Assembly (NCBI RefSeq): GCF_009909145.1
Contig: NZ_JAAAPJ010000013.1
Span: 1-64,000 of the forward strand
Length of the DNA: 64,000 nt
Source: Corallococcus silvisoli
GTDB lineage: Bacteria > Myxococcota > Myxococcia > Myxococcales > Myxococcaceae
Direction of reading: 5' to 3'
Under the pieces are notes generated by a model, which made no database searches, was not told the DNA's origin, and worked only from the letters and a program-made list of their open reading frames with translations. Both the position numbers and the translations under genes were made by a program. Position 1 is the stretch's first letter, and each line of letters opens with the position of its first letter. Below, piece by piece: positions 1 through 10,124 of this stretch.

Positions 1-15
1 CTCGTAGCGCATCAT
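1..15 (-). CDS. Start of an unidentified divergent gene, cut by the window edge
   Basis: Read on the minus strand, a perfect Shine-Dalgarno sequence AAGGAGG (positions 31 to 25) is followed after 9 bases by ATG ATG CGC TAC GAG, which runs off the window. Only five codons (M-M-R-Y-E) are visible, so no function can be given. The second ATG, at position 12, is an alternative start. The gene would be divergent from the metal ATPase, sharing an intergenic region of about 80 bases. The call rests entirely on the ribosome-binding site. Confidence 0.45.
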
Positions 16-95
16 CTCGCCTTGCCTCCTTGCGGAGACAACAACCGGCGCTCCCACATCCATCAGACACGGCCTAGGCGTCAGGAATCCCAGCC

Positions 96-2795
96 ATGTC
101 GGAGCAGAAGAAGAGCGGGTCGCGGTTCGGGTCGTTGAACATCCAGGGCCTCAAGGAGGCGCGACCCGGCGGCAACGCCGTGCAGCGCCACGTCCACGGG
201 CCCTCGTGCGACCACGGCCACGAAGGCCCTGATCATCATGGCCACGACCACTCCGGGCACGCGCATGCGCACGGCGAGGCCCACGTGCACGGGCCCTCCT
301 GCTCCCATGGCCACGACCACGGGCATGACCACCACGGCCATGCCCACTCCCAGCGCGTCATCCGTCCGCCGGCCTACCGTCCCGCGGAGGGAGGCGGCGC
401 CGCGCTCCAGCTGGACCTGGAGGGCACGCTGCCGGGAGAGACGGACGACCAGGGCCGCTTCGAGCGGCTGGAGGCGGCGCTGGAGTCGCAGCGAGGCATC
501 ACCGACGTGCACCTGCGCCGTGACGCGGGCCATGCGGAGGTGTGCATCCACTACCAGCCGTCGCTGGTGAGCGCGTCGCAGCTGGTGACGCTCGCGCGGA
601 AGACGGGGGCGCAGGTGGCCGCGCGCTACCTGCACCACACCTGGTTCGTGCGCGGGATGAGCTCCGCGGACGCGGCCCAGGTCATCGAGCACGCGGTCGC
701 GAAGATGAAGGGCGTGCTCACCGCCAGCGTCGCGTACGCCAGCGAACGCCTGGTCATCGAATACGACAAGGAGGAACTGAAGCTTCCGGACGTGGAGGCC
801 CGGGTGAAGGCGCTCGGGTACGGGCTGGAGGTGCCCATGGCGGGCCATGCCTGCTCGCACCATGCGCATGGCGGCGGGCTCGCGCCCCTGCTGGAGCTGC
901 CCCTGGTGGTCGCCTCGGGCGCGCTGCTGGCGGCGGGCTTCGTCGTGGAGCACTTCGCGCTGGCGCCACCGCTTTGGGCCACGGTCCTCTGGGCGCTGTC
1001 GATGGCGAGCGGCGGCTTCTTCGCCATCCGGGGCTCGGTGCGGTCCATCGCGCAGCTGCGCATCGACATCGAGACGATGATGGTGGTGGCGGCGCTGGGC
1101 GCGGCGGTGCTCGGCGCGTGGTTCGAGGGCGCGTTCCTGCTCTTCCTCTTCAGCGCGGGCCACGCGCTGGAGCACCGGGCCATGGAGAAGGCGCGCCGCT
1201 CCATCGAAGCGCTGGGCCAGCTGCGCCCGGAGGTGGCGCGCGTGCGCCGGGGCGCGGAGGTGGTGGAGGTGCCGGTGGCGGACGTGGCGCGAGGCGAGCG
1301 CATCGTCGTGCGCCCCGGGGACCGCGTCCCGCTGGACGGCATCATCCGCGAGGGCAAGAGCTCCCTGGACCAGGCGGCCATCACCGGTGAGTCCATGCCG
1401 GTGGCGCGCAAGCCGGGCGACGAGGTGTTCTCCGGCACCATCAACTGCGAGGCGGCGCTGGAGGTGGAGGTGACGCGCCTGTCGTCGGAGTCCGTCCTGG
1501 CGCGCGTGGTGGACATGGTGGCGCAGGCGGAGGCGCAGAAGGGCCGCCGGCAGCGCTTCGCCCAGCGCCTGGAGCGCACCGTGGCGCCGCTCGTGATGGC
1601 CTCCGCCGTGGTGTTCCCCGTGGTGCTCGTGCTGACGGGCACGGACGTGAAGGAGGCGGTGCTGCGCGCGGTGGGCCTGCTGGTGGCCGCGTCGCCGTGC
1701 GCGCTCGCCATCTCCACGCCGTCCGCGGTCCTCTCCGCGGTGGCGTCCGCGGCGCGCGGCGGCGTGCTCATCAAGGGCGGCATCTACCTGGAGCTGCTCA
1801 GCGGGATCCGCGCCGTCGCCTTCGACAAGACCGGCACCCTCACCGTGGGCCGCCCCCGGCTGCTCACCACCTGGACCGCGCCGGGCGTGACGCGCGAGGA
1901 GCTGCTGGGCACCGCGGCCGGCGTGGAGGCCCTGTCCGCGCACCCGCTGGCCAAGGCCGTGGTGGACGGCGCCGCGGAGGCGCGCGTCACCGTGCCCGTG
2001 GGCCGCGACCTGGAGGCCATCCACGGCCAGGGCATCCGCGCGAAGGTGGGCGACGACGCGGTGGCCGTGGGCAGCCTGGCGCTCTTCGCGGGCGAGCCGG
2101 TTCCTCCCGAGGTCGCGGCGGAGGTGGCGCGGCTGGAGGAGGCGGGCCAGACGACGATGGTGGTGCGCCGCGCGAACCGCTACCTGGGCGTGCTGGGCAT
2201 GGCGGACACGCTGCGCGGCGGCGCGCGGCAGGCGGTGCAGGCGCTCAAGGCGGGCGGCATCGAGCGCACGGTGATGCTGTCCGGTGACAACGCGCGCGTG
2301 GCGCGGTCCATCGCGCAGCAGGTGGGCCTGGACGAGGCGAAGGCGCCGCTGATGCCCGTGGAGAAGGTGGCGGCGGTGAAGGACCTGGGCCGCACGCACG
2401 CGGTGGCCATGGTGGGCGACGGCGTCAACGACGCGCCCGCGCTGGCCGCCGCCGCGGTGGGCGTGGCCATGGGCGGCGCCGGCAGTGACGCGGCGCTGGA
2501 GACCGCGGACGTGGTGCTGATGAGCGACGACCTGGCGAAGCTGCCCTTCGCGCTGGAGCTGTCCAAGCGGGCCACCGCCGTGATGAAGCAGAACCTGGTC
2601 ATCGCGCTGGGCGTCAGCGCGGTGCTCGTCGTCGCGGCCGTGCTGGGCCTCACGAAGATCAGCCAGGCCGTGGTGCTCCACGAGGGCAGCACGCTGCTCG
2701 TCGTCTTCAACGGCCTGCGCCTGCTCGCCTTCCGGCCGAGCACGACCGCCACGCCGCCCCAGCCCGCCACCGGCCCGCAGCCCGCGGCCGGTTAG
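96..2795 (+). CDS. P1B-type heavy-metal-translocating ATPase with His-rich N-terminus
   Basis: Inner-membrane pump expected to export divalent metal ions (Co, Zn or Cd) using ATP; 899 residues. A very His-rich segment lies at about residues 30-90. Two HMA-like folds follow, and the second reads VRGMSSADAA where the family has GM-x-C-x-x-C, so it has no Cys metal ligands. The membrane metal motif is SPC at 533-535, the phosphorylated Asp of DKTGTLT is D577, the HP motif His is H616, and the last membrane segment carries HEGST (862-866). SPC together with HEG(S/G)T is the signature of the P1B-4 subgroup (family knowledge), which points to Co/Zn rather than Cu. The C-terminus is a short Pro/Thr tail. 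It stands alone, with no MerR or ArsR regulator beside it. Exact metal specificity is inferred. Confidence 0.93.
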   Translation: MSEQKKSGSRFGSLNIQGLKEARPGGNAVQRHVHGPSCDHGHEGPDHHGHDHSGHAHAHGEAHVHGPSCSHGHDHGHDHHGHAHSQRVIRPPAYRPAEGGGAALQLDLEGTLPGETDDQGRFERLEAALESQRGITDVHLRRDAGHAEVCIHYQPSLVSASQLVTLARKTGAQVAARYLHHTWFVRGMSSADAAQVIEHAVAKMKGVLTASVAYASERLVIEYDKEELKLPDVEARVKALGYGLEVPMAGHACSHHAHGGGLAPLLELPLVVASGALLAAGFVVEHFALAPPLWATVLWALSMASGGFFAIRGSVRSIAQLRIDIETMMVVAALGAAVLGAWFEGAFLLFLFSAGHALEHRAMEKARRSIEALGQLRPEVARVRRGAEVVEVPVADVARGERIVVRPGDRVPLDGIIREGKSSLDQAAITGESMPVARKPGDEVFSGTINCEAALEVEVTRLSSESVLARVVDMVAQAEAQKGRRQRFAQRLERTVAPLVMASAVVFPVVLVLTGTDVKEAVLRAVGLLVAASPCALAISTPSAVLSAVASAARGGVLIKGGIYLELLSGIRAVAFDKTGTLTVGRPRLLTTWTAPGVTREELLGTAAGVEALSAHPLAKAVVDGAAEARVTVPVGRDLEAIHGQGIRAKVGDDAVAVGSLALFAGEPVPPEVAAEVARLEEAGQTTMVVRRANRYLGVLGMADTLRGGARQAVQALKAGGIERTVMLSGDNARVARSIAQQVGLDEAKAPLMPVEKVAAVKDLGRTHAVAMVGDGVNDAPALAAAAVGVAMGGAGSDAALETADVVLMSDDLAKLPFALELSKRATAVMKQNLVIALGVSAVLVVAAVLGLTKISQAVVLHEGSTLLVVFNGLRLLAFRPSTTATPPQPATGPQPAAG

Positions 2796-2963
2796 CCAGC
2801 TCGCGTCATGCTTGGGATGGCAACTTCCCCCACGCACGGAGGAGTGAGCGCACGCGCGACGTGTCGTCTTGTGGCCGGCATGACGTGAAGTGGATGCATG
2901 CAGTGCGTCGTCAACGGGGTGGCACATGCGGCGCGCGGTGGACATGGCATGGTGGGTGCCGCC

Positions 2964-4376
<1,413 letters not shown>

Positions 4377-4400
4377 GGCCCCCAACGCCCCGCTGACGCC

Positions 4401-7223
4401 CTACCGCTTGCGCTTGCCCCCGCGCACCGCCGACGCGGGCACCGCCTTCGCCGGGCGCTCGGGCCGGGCCTGGAGCCAGGCCTCCACCTCCTTCGCCTGC
4501 GACGCGCGCCCCGCGGACGTGAAGCGCGCGAGCGCCTGAGACGCCGCGCCGCGCGCGTCCTCCTGTTCGCCTTCCTTCCACAAGGCCTGCGCCAGCGCGA
4601 AGCCGGACTCGCCCAGCGAGTCCTCCTGCGCGTCCTTGAACGCCAGCGCCTGCCGCAGCGGGGCGATCGCGTCGCGCGCGCGGCCCAGCCCCAGGAGCGC
4701 CTGCCCCACGCCATCCAGCGAGTACTGGAGCAGCTCGTCGTCCGGCCCCAGCTTCGCCTGCTTCACCGCCAGCGCCTCCTCGTAGTCCTTCAGCGCCTCC
4801 GGGTAGCGCTTGAGCGCGAGCAGGCTCATGCCCTCTTCATCCAGCGCCTCCGCCAGCTTCACGCTCGCGGGCCCCAGCAGCGTGCGGTGCAGGGACACGG
4901 ACACGCGCGCGTGCTCCAGGGCCCCGGTGAAGTCCCGCTGCTCCCGCAGCGCCATGGACAGCGCCTGGTGCCGCCGCGCGGTGTCCAGGTGCACGGGCCC
5001 CATCGCCTTCTCCGTCTGGAGGAGCGCGTCCTTCAGCACCGTCACCGCCTGCGCGGCCTTGCCGGTCTCCAAGAGCGTGCGCCCCAGCGTGAACGTCACC
5101 CGCGCCCGCTTCGGGTGGCCCTCCGGCAGCGCCTTCGCGAGCAGCCCCGAGGCCTGCTCCAGCAGCTTCAGCGCCTCGTCCGGATGGTCCTGCATCAGCG
5201 CGAGGTTGGCCTCGTTCACCTTGAGGTCGCTCTCCAGCACCGCGTCCCCCCCCACGCGCTTCAGCGTCGCCTCGCCCAGCCGGCCCCAGCGCCGCGCGAG
5301 CGGGTACTGCGCCTGCTCTCCGTCCACGTAGAGCAGCTTGTTCATCACCGACACCGCCAGCCGGTCCGCCCGGCCCGCCTCGGCGTCATAGACGGCCTGC
5401 TCCAGCACCTCGCCGCCCGCGGCCTTGTCTCCCAGCACCGCCCGCGCCCACCCCAGGTGGTAGCGCAGCTCCGCCATCAGCGGCAGGTAGCCCGTGGCCA
5501 GCACGCGCGCTTCCACCTGCCGCGCCAGCTCCAGCGCCTTGGGCATCCGGCTCGTGTCGATGCGCGCCTTCACCTCCGCCAGCTGCCCCTCCAGCGCGTC
5601 CAGCTCCGCGCGCTTCACGGGGTCCGCCGGCCGGGGCTGGAGCTCCGCCAGGGACTCCACGTCCGCGCAGTCGCCCGGGGCCGGCAGCGCGTAGGCCGCG
5701 TCCAGCGACTTGTCCACCAGCGCCACGTCCGCGGTCTCCAGCGTGGCCACCAGCGCGCCCAGGTCCTTGCGCCGCCGCTCCAGGCACACGAAGCGCTGGG
5801 ACAGCAGCGCCTCCGTCTGCACCGCTCGCACCCGCGTGTCCTCGCACGCCAGCGTGTGCTGCCTCGCCCACTCCGCGCCGTAGTCATCCAGCACGTCGCC
5901 CACCCGGCGCGCCATGTCCTGCGCCACCGGGTTCTTCGTGGCCAGGAAGGCCTGCGTCACCCTCTCGCGAGCGTCCTGCCCCCAGCGCTCCGCCACCAGT
6001 CCCTGCGCGCCTTCGCAGACCTTCGTGCGCGACCACGCCACCCCGCCCGCCACGCCCAGCACCACCGTGGCCGCCACCGCCGCGCCCGCGCGCCGCCGCG
6101 CCAGCGCCCGCCGCTCCCGCTGCCCCAGCACCGTCAGCAGCTCCGCCATGGAGCGGAACCGGTCCCTCGGCTCCAGCGACAGGCCCTTCATCAGCGCGCG
6201 GCGCACCCACGCCGGCACCTTCGATTCGCGCGGCGGCTCCTGGATGGGCGACAGCGGCAGCACCTGCGCCACCGCGGCCTCCGTCACGCCCGGCTCGTCG
6301 TCGGGCCCACCCCGGGGCCGCAGCTGCGAGGCCACCCGCGACAGCTCGTCCGGGTCGAAGGGGCGGATGCCATACAGCGCGCGGTACAGCGCCGCGCAGA
6401 AGCTGAACTGGTCGGAGCGCGAGTCCAACAGCTCGCCCCGGAACTGCTCCGGGGACATATAGGCCGGCGTGCCCATCACCAGGCCCGCCTGCGTCAGCTG
6501 CGAGTTGAGCGGCGAGTCGTCCCCCGTCACCGGCCGCGTGCGCTCGCCGTCCCCCTCCTCGTCGTCGTCCACCTCGCCCATGGGCCGCGCGAGCCCGAAG
6601 TCCGTGACGTAGACGCGCCCGTCCCGGCCCACCAGCACGTTGGCCGGCTTGAAGTCGCGGTGCACCAGCCCCGCCACGTGCGCCGCCTCCAGCCCCCGGC
6701 CCGCCGCCAGGTACTTGTCCAGCAGCTCCTGCCACGTCCGCGCCTTCGCCTTCGTCCAGTCCCGCAGCGTGCCGCCGTCCACCAGCGCCATCGCCACGTA
6801 GATCTGCTCGTCCCACTGCCCTACCTCGAAGACCGGGATGACGTTGGGGTGGGAGATGCGCGCCATGGCCTGCGCCTCGCGCAAGAGCCGCGCCCGCCCC
6901 AGCTCCAGGTCCTCGTGGCCGCCCTTCACGCGCAGCAGCTTCAGCGCCACCTTGCGGTCCAGGTCCGGATCATACGCGGCGTACACCACCCCCATCCCGC
7001 CCTGCCCCAGCACCTTCAGCGGCAGGAAGCGGCCCACCTGCCGCGAGGAGAGCCGCGGCGACTCGGCCCCCGCCCCGCCGCGCGAGGGCGTGGACTCCCC
7101 ACCCCCACGTCCCGTCGCGGGCGCGCTGCCTCGGCCTGTACCGTACGATTCGCGCGACGTTGAAACGCGCGGCGCGGAGCCCGGCGCCGAAGGCCCGTCG
7201 TCCCTGTCATTCCGGTTCGCCAT
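4401..7223 (-). CDS. Hanks-type Ser/Thr protein kinase with TPR-containing C-terminal domain
   Basis: Membrane-anchored signalling kinase of 940 residues. The N-terminal kinase domain (about 66-340) follows a disordered Gly/Ser/Arg leader. It has the Gly loop GQGGMGVVY (73-81), the ATP Lys K95, catalytic HRDFKPAN (D190), DFG (208-210) and activation-segment GTPAYMSPEQ, so it should be active. A single membrane helix at about 379-397 divides it from a C-terminal part rich in TPR-like helix pairs, which probably binds proteins. The frame is open well upstream (to 8333), but that would overlap the divergent gene. ATG at 7223 is preferred, with GAGGGG about 12 bases upstream; ATG at 7256 is the alternative. 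Divergent from the papain-like gene at 7398. Such kinases are abundant in myxobacteria; the substrate is unknown. Confidence 0.92.
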   Translation of the reverse strand: MANRNDRDDGPSAPGSAPRVSTSRESYGTGRGSAPATGRGGGESTPSRGGAGAESPRLSSRQVGRFLPLKVLGQGGMGVVYAAYDPDLDRKVALKLLRVKGGHEDLELGRARLLREAQAMARISHPNVIPVFEVGQWDEQIYVAMALVDGGTLRDWTKAKARTWQELLDKYLAAGRGLEAAHVAGLVHRDFKPANVLVGRDGRVYVTDFGLARPMGEVDDDEEGDGERTRPVTGDDSPLNSQLTQAGLVMGTPAYMSPEQFRGELLDSRSDQFSFCAALYRALYGIRPFDPDELSRVASQLRPRGGPDDEPGVTEAAVAQVLPLSPIQEPPRESKVPAWVRRALMKGLSLEPRDRFRSMAELLTVLGQRERRALARRRAGAAVAATVVLGVAGGVAWSRTKVCEGAQGLVAERWGQDARERVTQAFLATKNPVAQDMARRVGDVLDDYGAEWARQHTLACEDTRVRAVQTEALLSQRFVCLERRRKDLGALVATLETADVALVDKSLDAAYALPAPGDCADVESLAELQPRPADPVKRAELDALEGQLAEVKARIDTSRMPKALELARQVEARVLATGYLPLMAELRYHLGWARAVLGDKAAGGEVLEQAVYDAEAGRADRLAVSVMNKLLYVDGEQAQYPLARRWGRLGEATLKRVGGDAVLESDLKVNEANLALMQDHPDEALKLLEQASGLLAKALPEGHPKRARVTFTLGRTLLETGKAAQAVTVLKDALLQTEKAMGPVHLDTARRHQALSMALREQRDFTGALEHARVSVSLHRTLLGPASVKLAEALDEEGMSLLALKRYPEALKDYEEALAVKQAKLGPDDELLQYSLDGVGQALLGLGRARDAIAPLRQALAFKDAQEDSLGESGFALAQALWKEGEQEDARGAASQALARFTSAGRASQAKEVEAWLQARPERPAKAVPASAVRGGKRKR

Positions 7224-7397
7224 GGGTCCAGTGTACCCCTCATTCCAGGATTCCATGGTTCTTCGGCCTGGCGGCCTGCCCGGTTGCGTCTGAAATCGCG
7301 CGCTCCCGTCAGATCCTGTAATCCGGAAGCAACCTCCGAAGTCCGCCGCGGATAATGGGGGGGAGTCAAAAGACCCGGCAGTGACAGGAGACCCCCC

Positions 7398-8399
7398 ATG
7401 GCCTTCAACATCGGCTCCAGGATTGATTCGGTCATGGCCCGGATCCGCCAGGCGCAGGAACAGGCCCGCGCGGAGATGGCCGCCGCCGCCCAGTCCGTGA
7501 AGGAGCCCCTGCCGGACGCGCCGGACGCCAAGCCGCTCAACGCCGCGGAGGGCCGGTACCTGGACTCCTTCCAGGAGGAGCGCGCGAAGAAGATGGGGAT
7601 GCCGGAGCTGGCCGCGCCGCCGCCCGCGGGCACCGCCCCCGCCACCGCGGTCCCCGTCAACGAGGCGACGGAGGCCCAGAAGGACAAGGGCTGGAAGGCG
7701 CCCCAGACGACCGTGGCCCAGACGAGCAAGAAGGGCTGCGCGGAGGCCACCCTCACCTACCTGGAGCAGTCCAGCAGCGACGACGAGGTCCCGCTGAGCC
7801 AGCAGGAGGCCCGCGAGAAGGTGCGCAACAAGGCGGACACCCTGGCCACGTCGGAGACGGCGGGCGTGAAGGACCGCGTGGAGGTGAACCTGGACGACGG
7901 CGCGACCCCGGATGAGATGGGCGCCGTCCTGGGCTCCATGGGCATCAAGGTCACGGACGGCTCCGCCGAGGTCGACACCGACGCGCTGAGCGGAGCCCTG
8001 AAGAACGGCCAGATGGCGCTGGCGCTGGTGGACTCCAACGCCCTGCTCAACACGACCCTGGCGCCGGGCGAACAGCCGAAGGAGGGGGGCGAGCTGCACT
8101 GGCTCACCATCGACGGCGTGAACCCGGGCAAGACGGACAGCACCGACGACGACCTCTACCGCGTGCGCGACTCCGTCAACGGCGCCTACTGGGTGAAGGC
8201 CAGCGACCTGAAGAAGAGCGTCGCGGAGGCCCAGGAGCAGCACGGCAGCGGCGGCGTGATGACGGTGCAGAAGGACGGCACCGCCAAGACGACGGAGCAG
8301 CGCGAGGCCCTGGCCCGCGAGAACCTGGAGCACACCGGCCCGCTCGGCAAGGGCAACGGCGGCGCCAGCCGGCGCCTCAGCGTGGGCGAGTCCAGCTAG
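7398..8399 (+). CDS. Unknown protein with a predicted papain-like cysteine-peptidase fold
   Basis: 333 residues, no signal peptide or membrane segment. A charged, Ala/Pro-rich N-terminal region (1-105) is followed by a segment whose motifs resemble the C39/papain-like fold: KKGCAEATLTYLEQ with C114 as candidate nucleophile, GELHWLTIDG with H234, and YRVRDSVNGAYWV with D258. Order and spacing (Cys, then about 120 residues to His, then about 24 to Asp) fit a Cys-His-Asp triad. This assignment is inference from motif pattern only; it could also be an inactive relative. The C-terminal 60 residues are charged and low in complexity. AGGAG lies 7 bases before the ATG. It is divergent from the kinase gene across 174 bases and ends in a strong terminator, so it is probably monocistronic. 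Confidence 0.6.
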   Translation: MAFNIGSRIDSVMARIRQAQEQARAEMAAAAQSVKEPLPDAPDAKPLNAAEGRYLDSFQEERAKKMGMPELAAPPPAGTAPATAVPVNEATEAQKDKGWKAPQTTVAQTSKKGCAEATLTYLEQSSSDDEVPLSQQEAREKVRNKADTLATSETAGVKDRVEVNLDDGATPDEMGAVLGSMGIKVTDGSAEVDTDALSGALKNGQMALALVDSNALLNTTLAPGEQPKEGGELHWLTIDGVNPGKTDSTDDDLYRVRDSVNGAYWVKASDLKKSVAEAQEQHGSGGVMTVQKDGTAKTTEQREALARENLEHTGPLGKGNGGASRRLSVGESS

Positions 8400-8424
8400 C
8401 TCCCACGCCGTCCCCGCGGCCCCC

Positions 8425-8470
8425 GACGCCTTCTCCCAGCCTCGCGCCGGGGGAAGGCGTCTTTCGTTTC
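8425..8470 (+). terminator. Rho-independent terminator
   Basis: A 13-bp stem (8425-8437 paired with 8449-8461, one G-U pair) with an 11-base loop is followed directly by TTTCGTTTC. It lies 25 bases after the stop of the papain-like gene and before the end of the convergent cellulase gene. It is the only hairpin in this window with a clear T-rich tail. Confidence 0.85.
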
Positions 8471-8518
8471 CACGCCCGGCCCGGTGGGACGGGCCCGGGC
8501 GGGTTCAGGGCACGGGGC

Positions 8519-9970
8519 TCAAATCCCGTCGATGAGCCGGTAGGCCAGGTCCGGGCTGAACTGCCCGGCGGGCGTGCCCGGGGCGGTGCCGCACTGCCCA
8601 TCCGAGTCCCCCGGCACCTTCACCCACAGGAGCAGCTCCGCGCCGCCGCCCGTCTGCGAGGGCGTGCCCAGCTTGCGTCCACCCGGGTTGCACCACTCGC
8701 CATTGGAGCCGTTGCCGTTGCGGCTGGTGTCCACGACGTACTGCCGCGTGTAGCCGTAGCGGCTGGAGAGCGCGGCGTTCACCGCGTTGCCGTACGTCGC
8801 GGTCTCCGCGGTGGGGTAGAAGTTGGACACGTTGAGGGCGAAGCCGCGCACGTTGCGCACGCCCGCGGACTCCAGGCGCTGCGCCATCGCGTCGGCGCCA
8901 ATCCAGCGCGCGTTGCCGCCGTCCAGGTACGTCCAGGTGTTGGGCGCGCGGTCTCGCAGCTGCTCGGAGGCGTAGCGCAGCAGGCCCAGCCGCGTCGTGC
9001 GCTCGGCGTCGTTGGGGAGGCAGTCCAGCTGCGCGACGGCGTCCGGCTCCACGATGACGACCGCGGGCCGGTCGCCCAGGCCTTGCGCGAAGGCGGCGAT
9101 CCAGGCGCGGTACGCGTCCGGGCTGCCCGCCCCACCACCGGAGTGGCTGCCGCAGTCTCGGCCGGGGATGTTGTAGGCCACCAGCACCGGCAGCTTGTCC
9201 GCCGCGTCCGCCGCGCCGACGAAGCTGGACACCGCCTGGGTGATGTCCCCGCTCCAGTTGCCGAACCAGCGCGCCATCGGCTTCGTGGCGATGGACGTGT
9301 TGATGCGCGCCGCGCGGCCGTCGCCCCCGTTGGCGCGCACCCACGCGGCCGGGTTGGAGTTGGGGTCCACGTAGAACCCGCTCGTCATCGCCACCGGACC
9401 GGAGCCGGAGCCGCCGTCCGTGGTGAGCGAGATGTCATCCAGCCGCACGGTGACGGCGTTGGCGCGGCCCCCCAACTGGAACGTCACCTGTCCCTGGCCG
9501 GTGGACAGCGAGGACGTGAACGGGATGGAGAAGCGCCGCGACGTGCCATCCAACGTGAAGCCCTGGTTCAGCGTGGACGCATAGGGCGACACCTCCTGCT
9601 GCACCGTCGCGCGCGCGGTGACGCTGGCGCTCGCGGTGGCGGTGAACGCCAGCGTGTACGTCCTGCCCGCGGTGAGCGTCAGGCCGCTCTGCCCGACGAT
9701 GGCGTCCCAGGGGTTGGCCGTGTTCGCCGCCACGTCCACGCGCCATTGGTTGTTCTCCACCCAGGACTGCGTGGCGGCGTTGTTCCACCACGGCGCCGTC
9801 GTCCCGGCGTTGAAGGCGCCGTTGACGAGCAGCTCGGTGAGCGCCGCCTCCTGCGCCGTCATGACCGGAGCCTCTTCGGACACGGAGGGCGCGGAGGGAC
9901 CGCAGGCCGCGAGCGCGAGCAGCGGGACGAACGGAAGCGACAGCCGACGAAACAAGCCTGGTGAACGCAT
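8519..9970 (-). CDS. Glycoside hydrolase family 6 cellulase lipoprotein with CBM4/9-like domain
   Basis: Predicted secreted, lipid-anchored beta-1,4-glucanase (endoglucanase or cellobiohydrolase), 483 residues. The signal ends in a lipobox L-A-A-C with C23. Residues about 45-185 form a carbohydrate-binding module of the CBM4/9 type, beginning ELLVNGAFNAG. The catalytic domain (about 197-483) has the GH6 signatures YNIPGRDCGSHSGGGA (266-281) and VIVEPDAVAQLDC, where D310 matches the family's general acid. A Gly/Ser linker separates the domains. The length is normal for a bacterial GH6 with one CBM. ATG at 9970 has a GAGGAG-type site about 8 bases upstream. An A/T-rich candidate promoter lies at 10025-10053. 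Endo versus exo action cannot be decided by eye. Confidence 0.92.
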   Translation of the reverse strand: MRSPGLFRRLSLPFVPLLALAACGPSAPSVSEEAPVMTAQEAALTELLVNGAFNAGTTAPWWNNAATQSWVENNQWRVDVAANTANPWDAIVGQSGLTLTAGRTYTLAFTATASASVTARATVQQEVSPYASTLNQGFTLDGTSRRFSIPFTSSLSTGQGQVTFQLGGRANAVTVRLDDISLTTDGGSGSGPVAMTSGFYVDPNSNPAAWVRANGGDGRAARINTSIATKPMARWFGNWSGDITQAVSSFVGAADAADKLPVLVAYNIPGRDCGSHSGGGAGSPDAYRAWIAAFAQGLGDRPAVVIVEPDAVAQLDCLPNDAERTTRLGLLRYASEQLRDRAPNTWTYLDGGNARWIGADAMAQRLESAGVRNVRGFALNVSNFYPTAETATYGNAVNAALSSRYGYTRQYVVDTSRNGNGSNGEWCNPGGRKLGTPSQTGGGAELLLWVKVPGDSDGQCGTAPGTPAGQFSPDLAYRLIDGI

Positions 9971-10024
9971 GAAGAGGACTCCTCACGACCGGGGGAGGTT
10001 CATTCATGCGGAGCACCCGCCAGG

Positions 10025-10053
10025 GATACAAGACTAAACAGCTATTTCATCAA
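10025..10053 (-). promoter_or_regulatory. Candidate promoter of the GH6 cellulase gene
   Basis: In an unusually A/T-rich stretch, the minus strand shows TTGATG (10053-10048) and TGTATC (10030-10025) separated by exactly 17 bases, about 55 bases before the cellulase start. The -35 match is good (TTGACA-like), the -10 match is only 3 of 6. The base composition stands out from its surroundings. Confidence 0.35.
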
Positions 10054-10124
10054 TTAACGGAATTTTACCACGACCGTCCCGGCGAGGGGCCCGCCGTGCG
10101 CGCCGGGCCCTCGTCGGGTGAGGC

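Noticed and set aside
190..350. Repetitive ccacggccacgaccac-like sequence that looks like a tandem repeat or small CRISPR
   Set aside because: It is the codon pattern of the His-rich N-terminus (His-Gly-His-Asp) of the ATPase, in frame, with irregular units.
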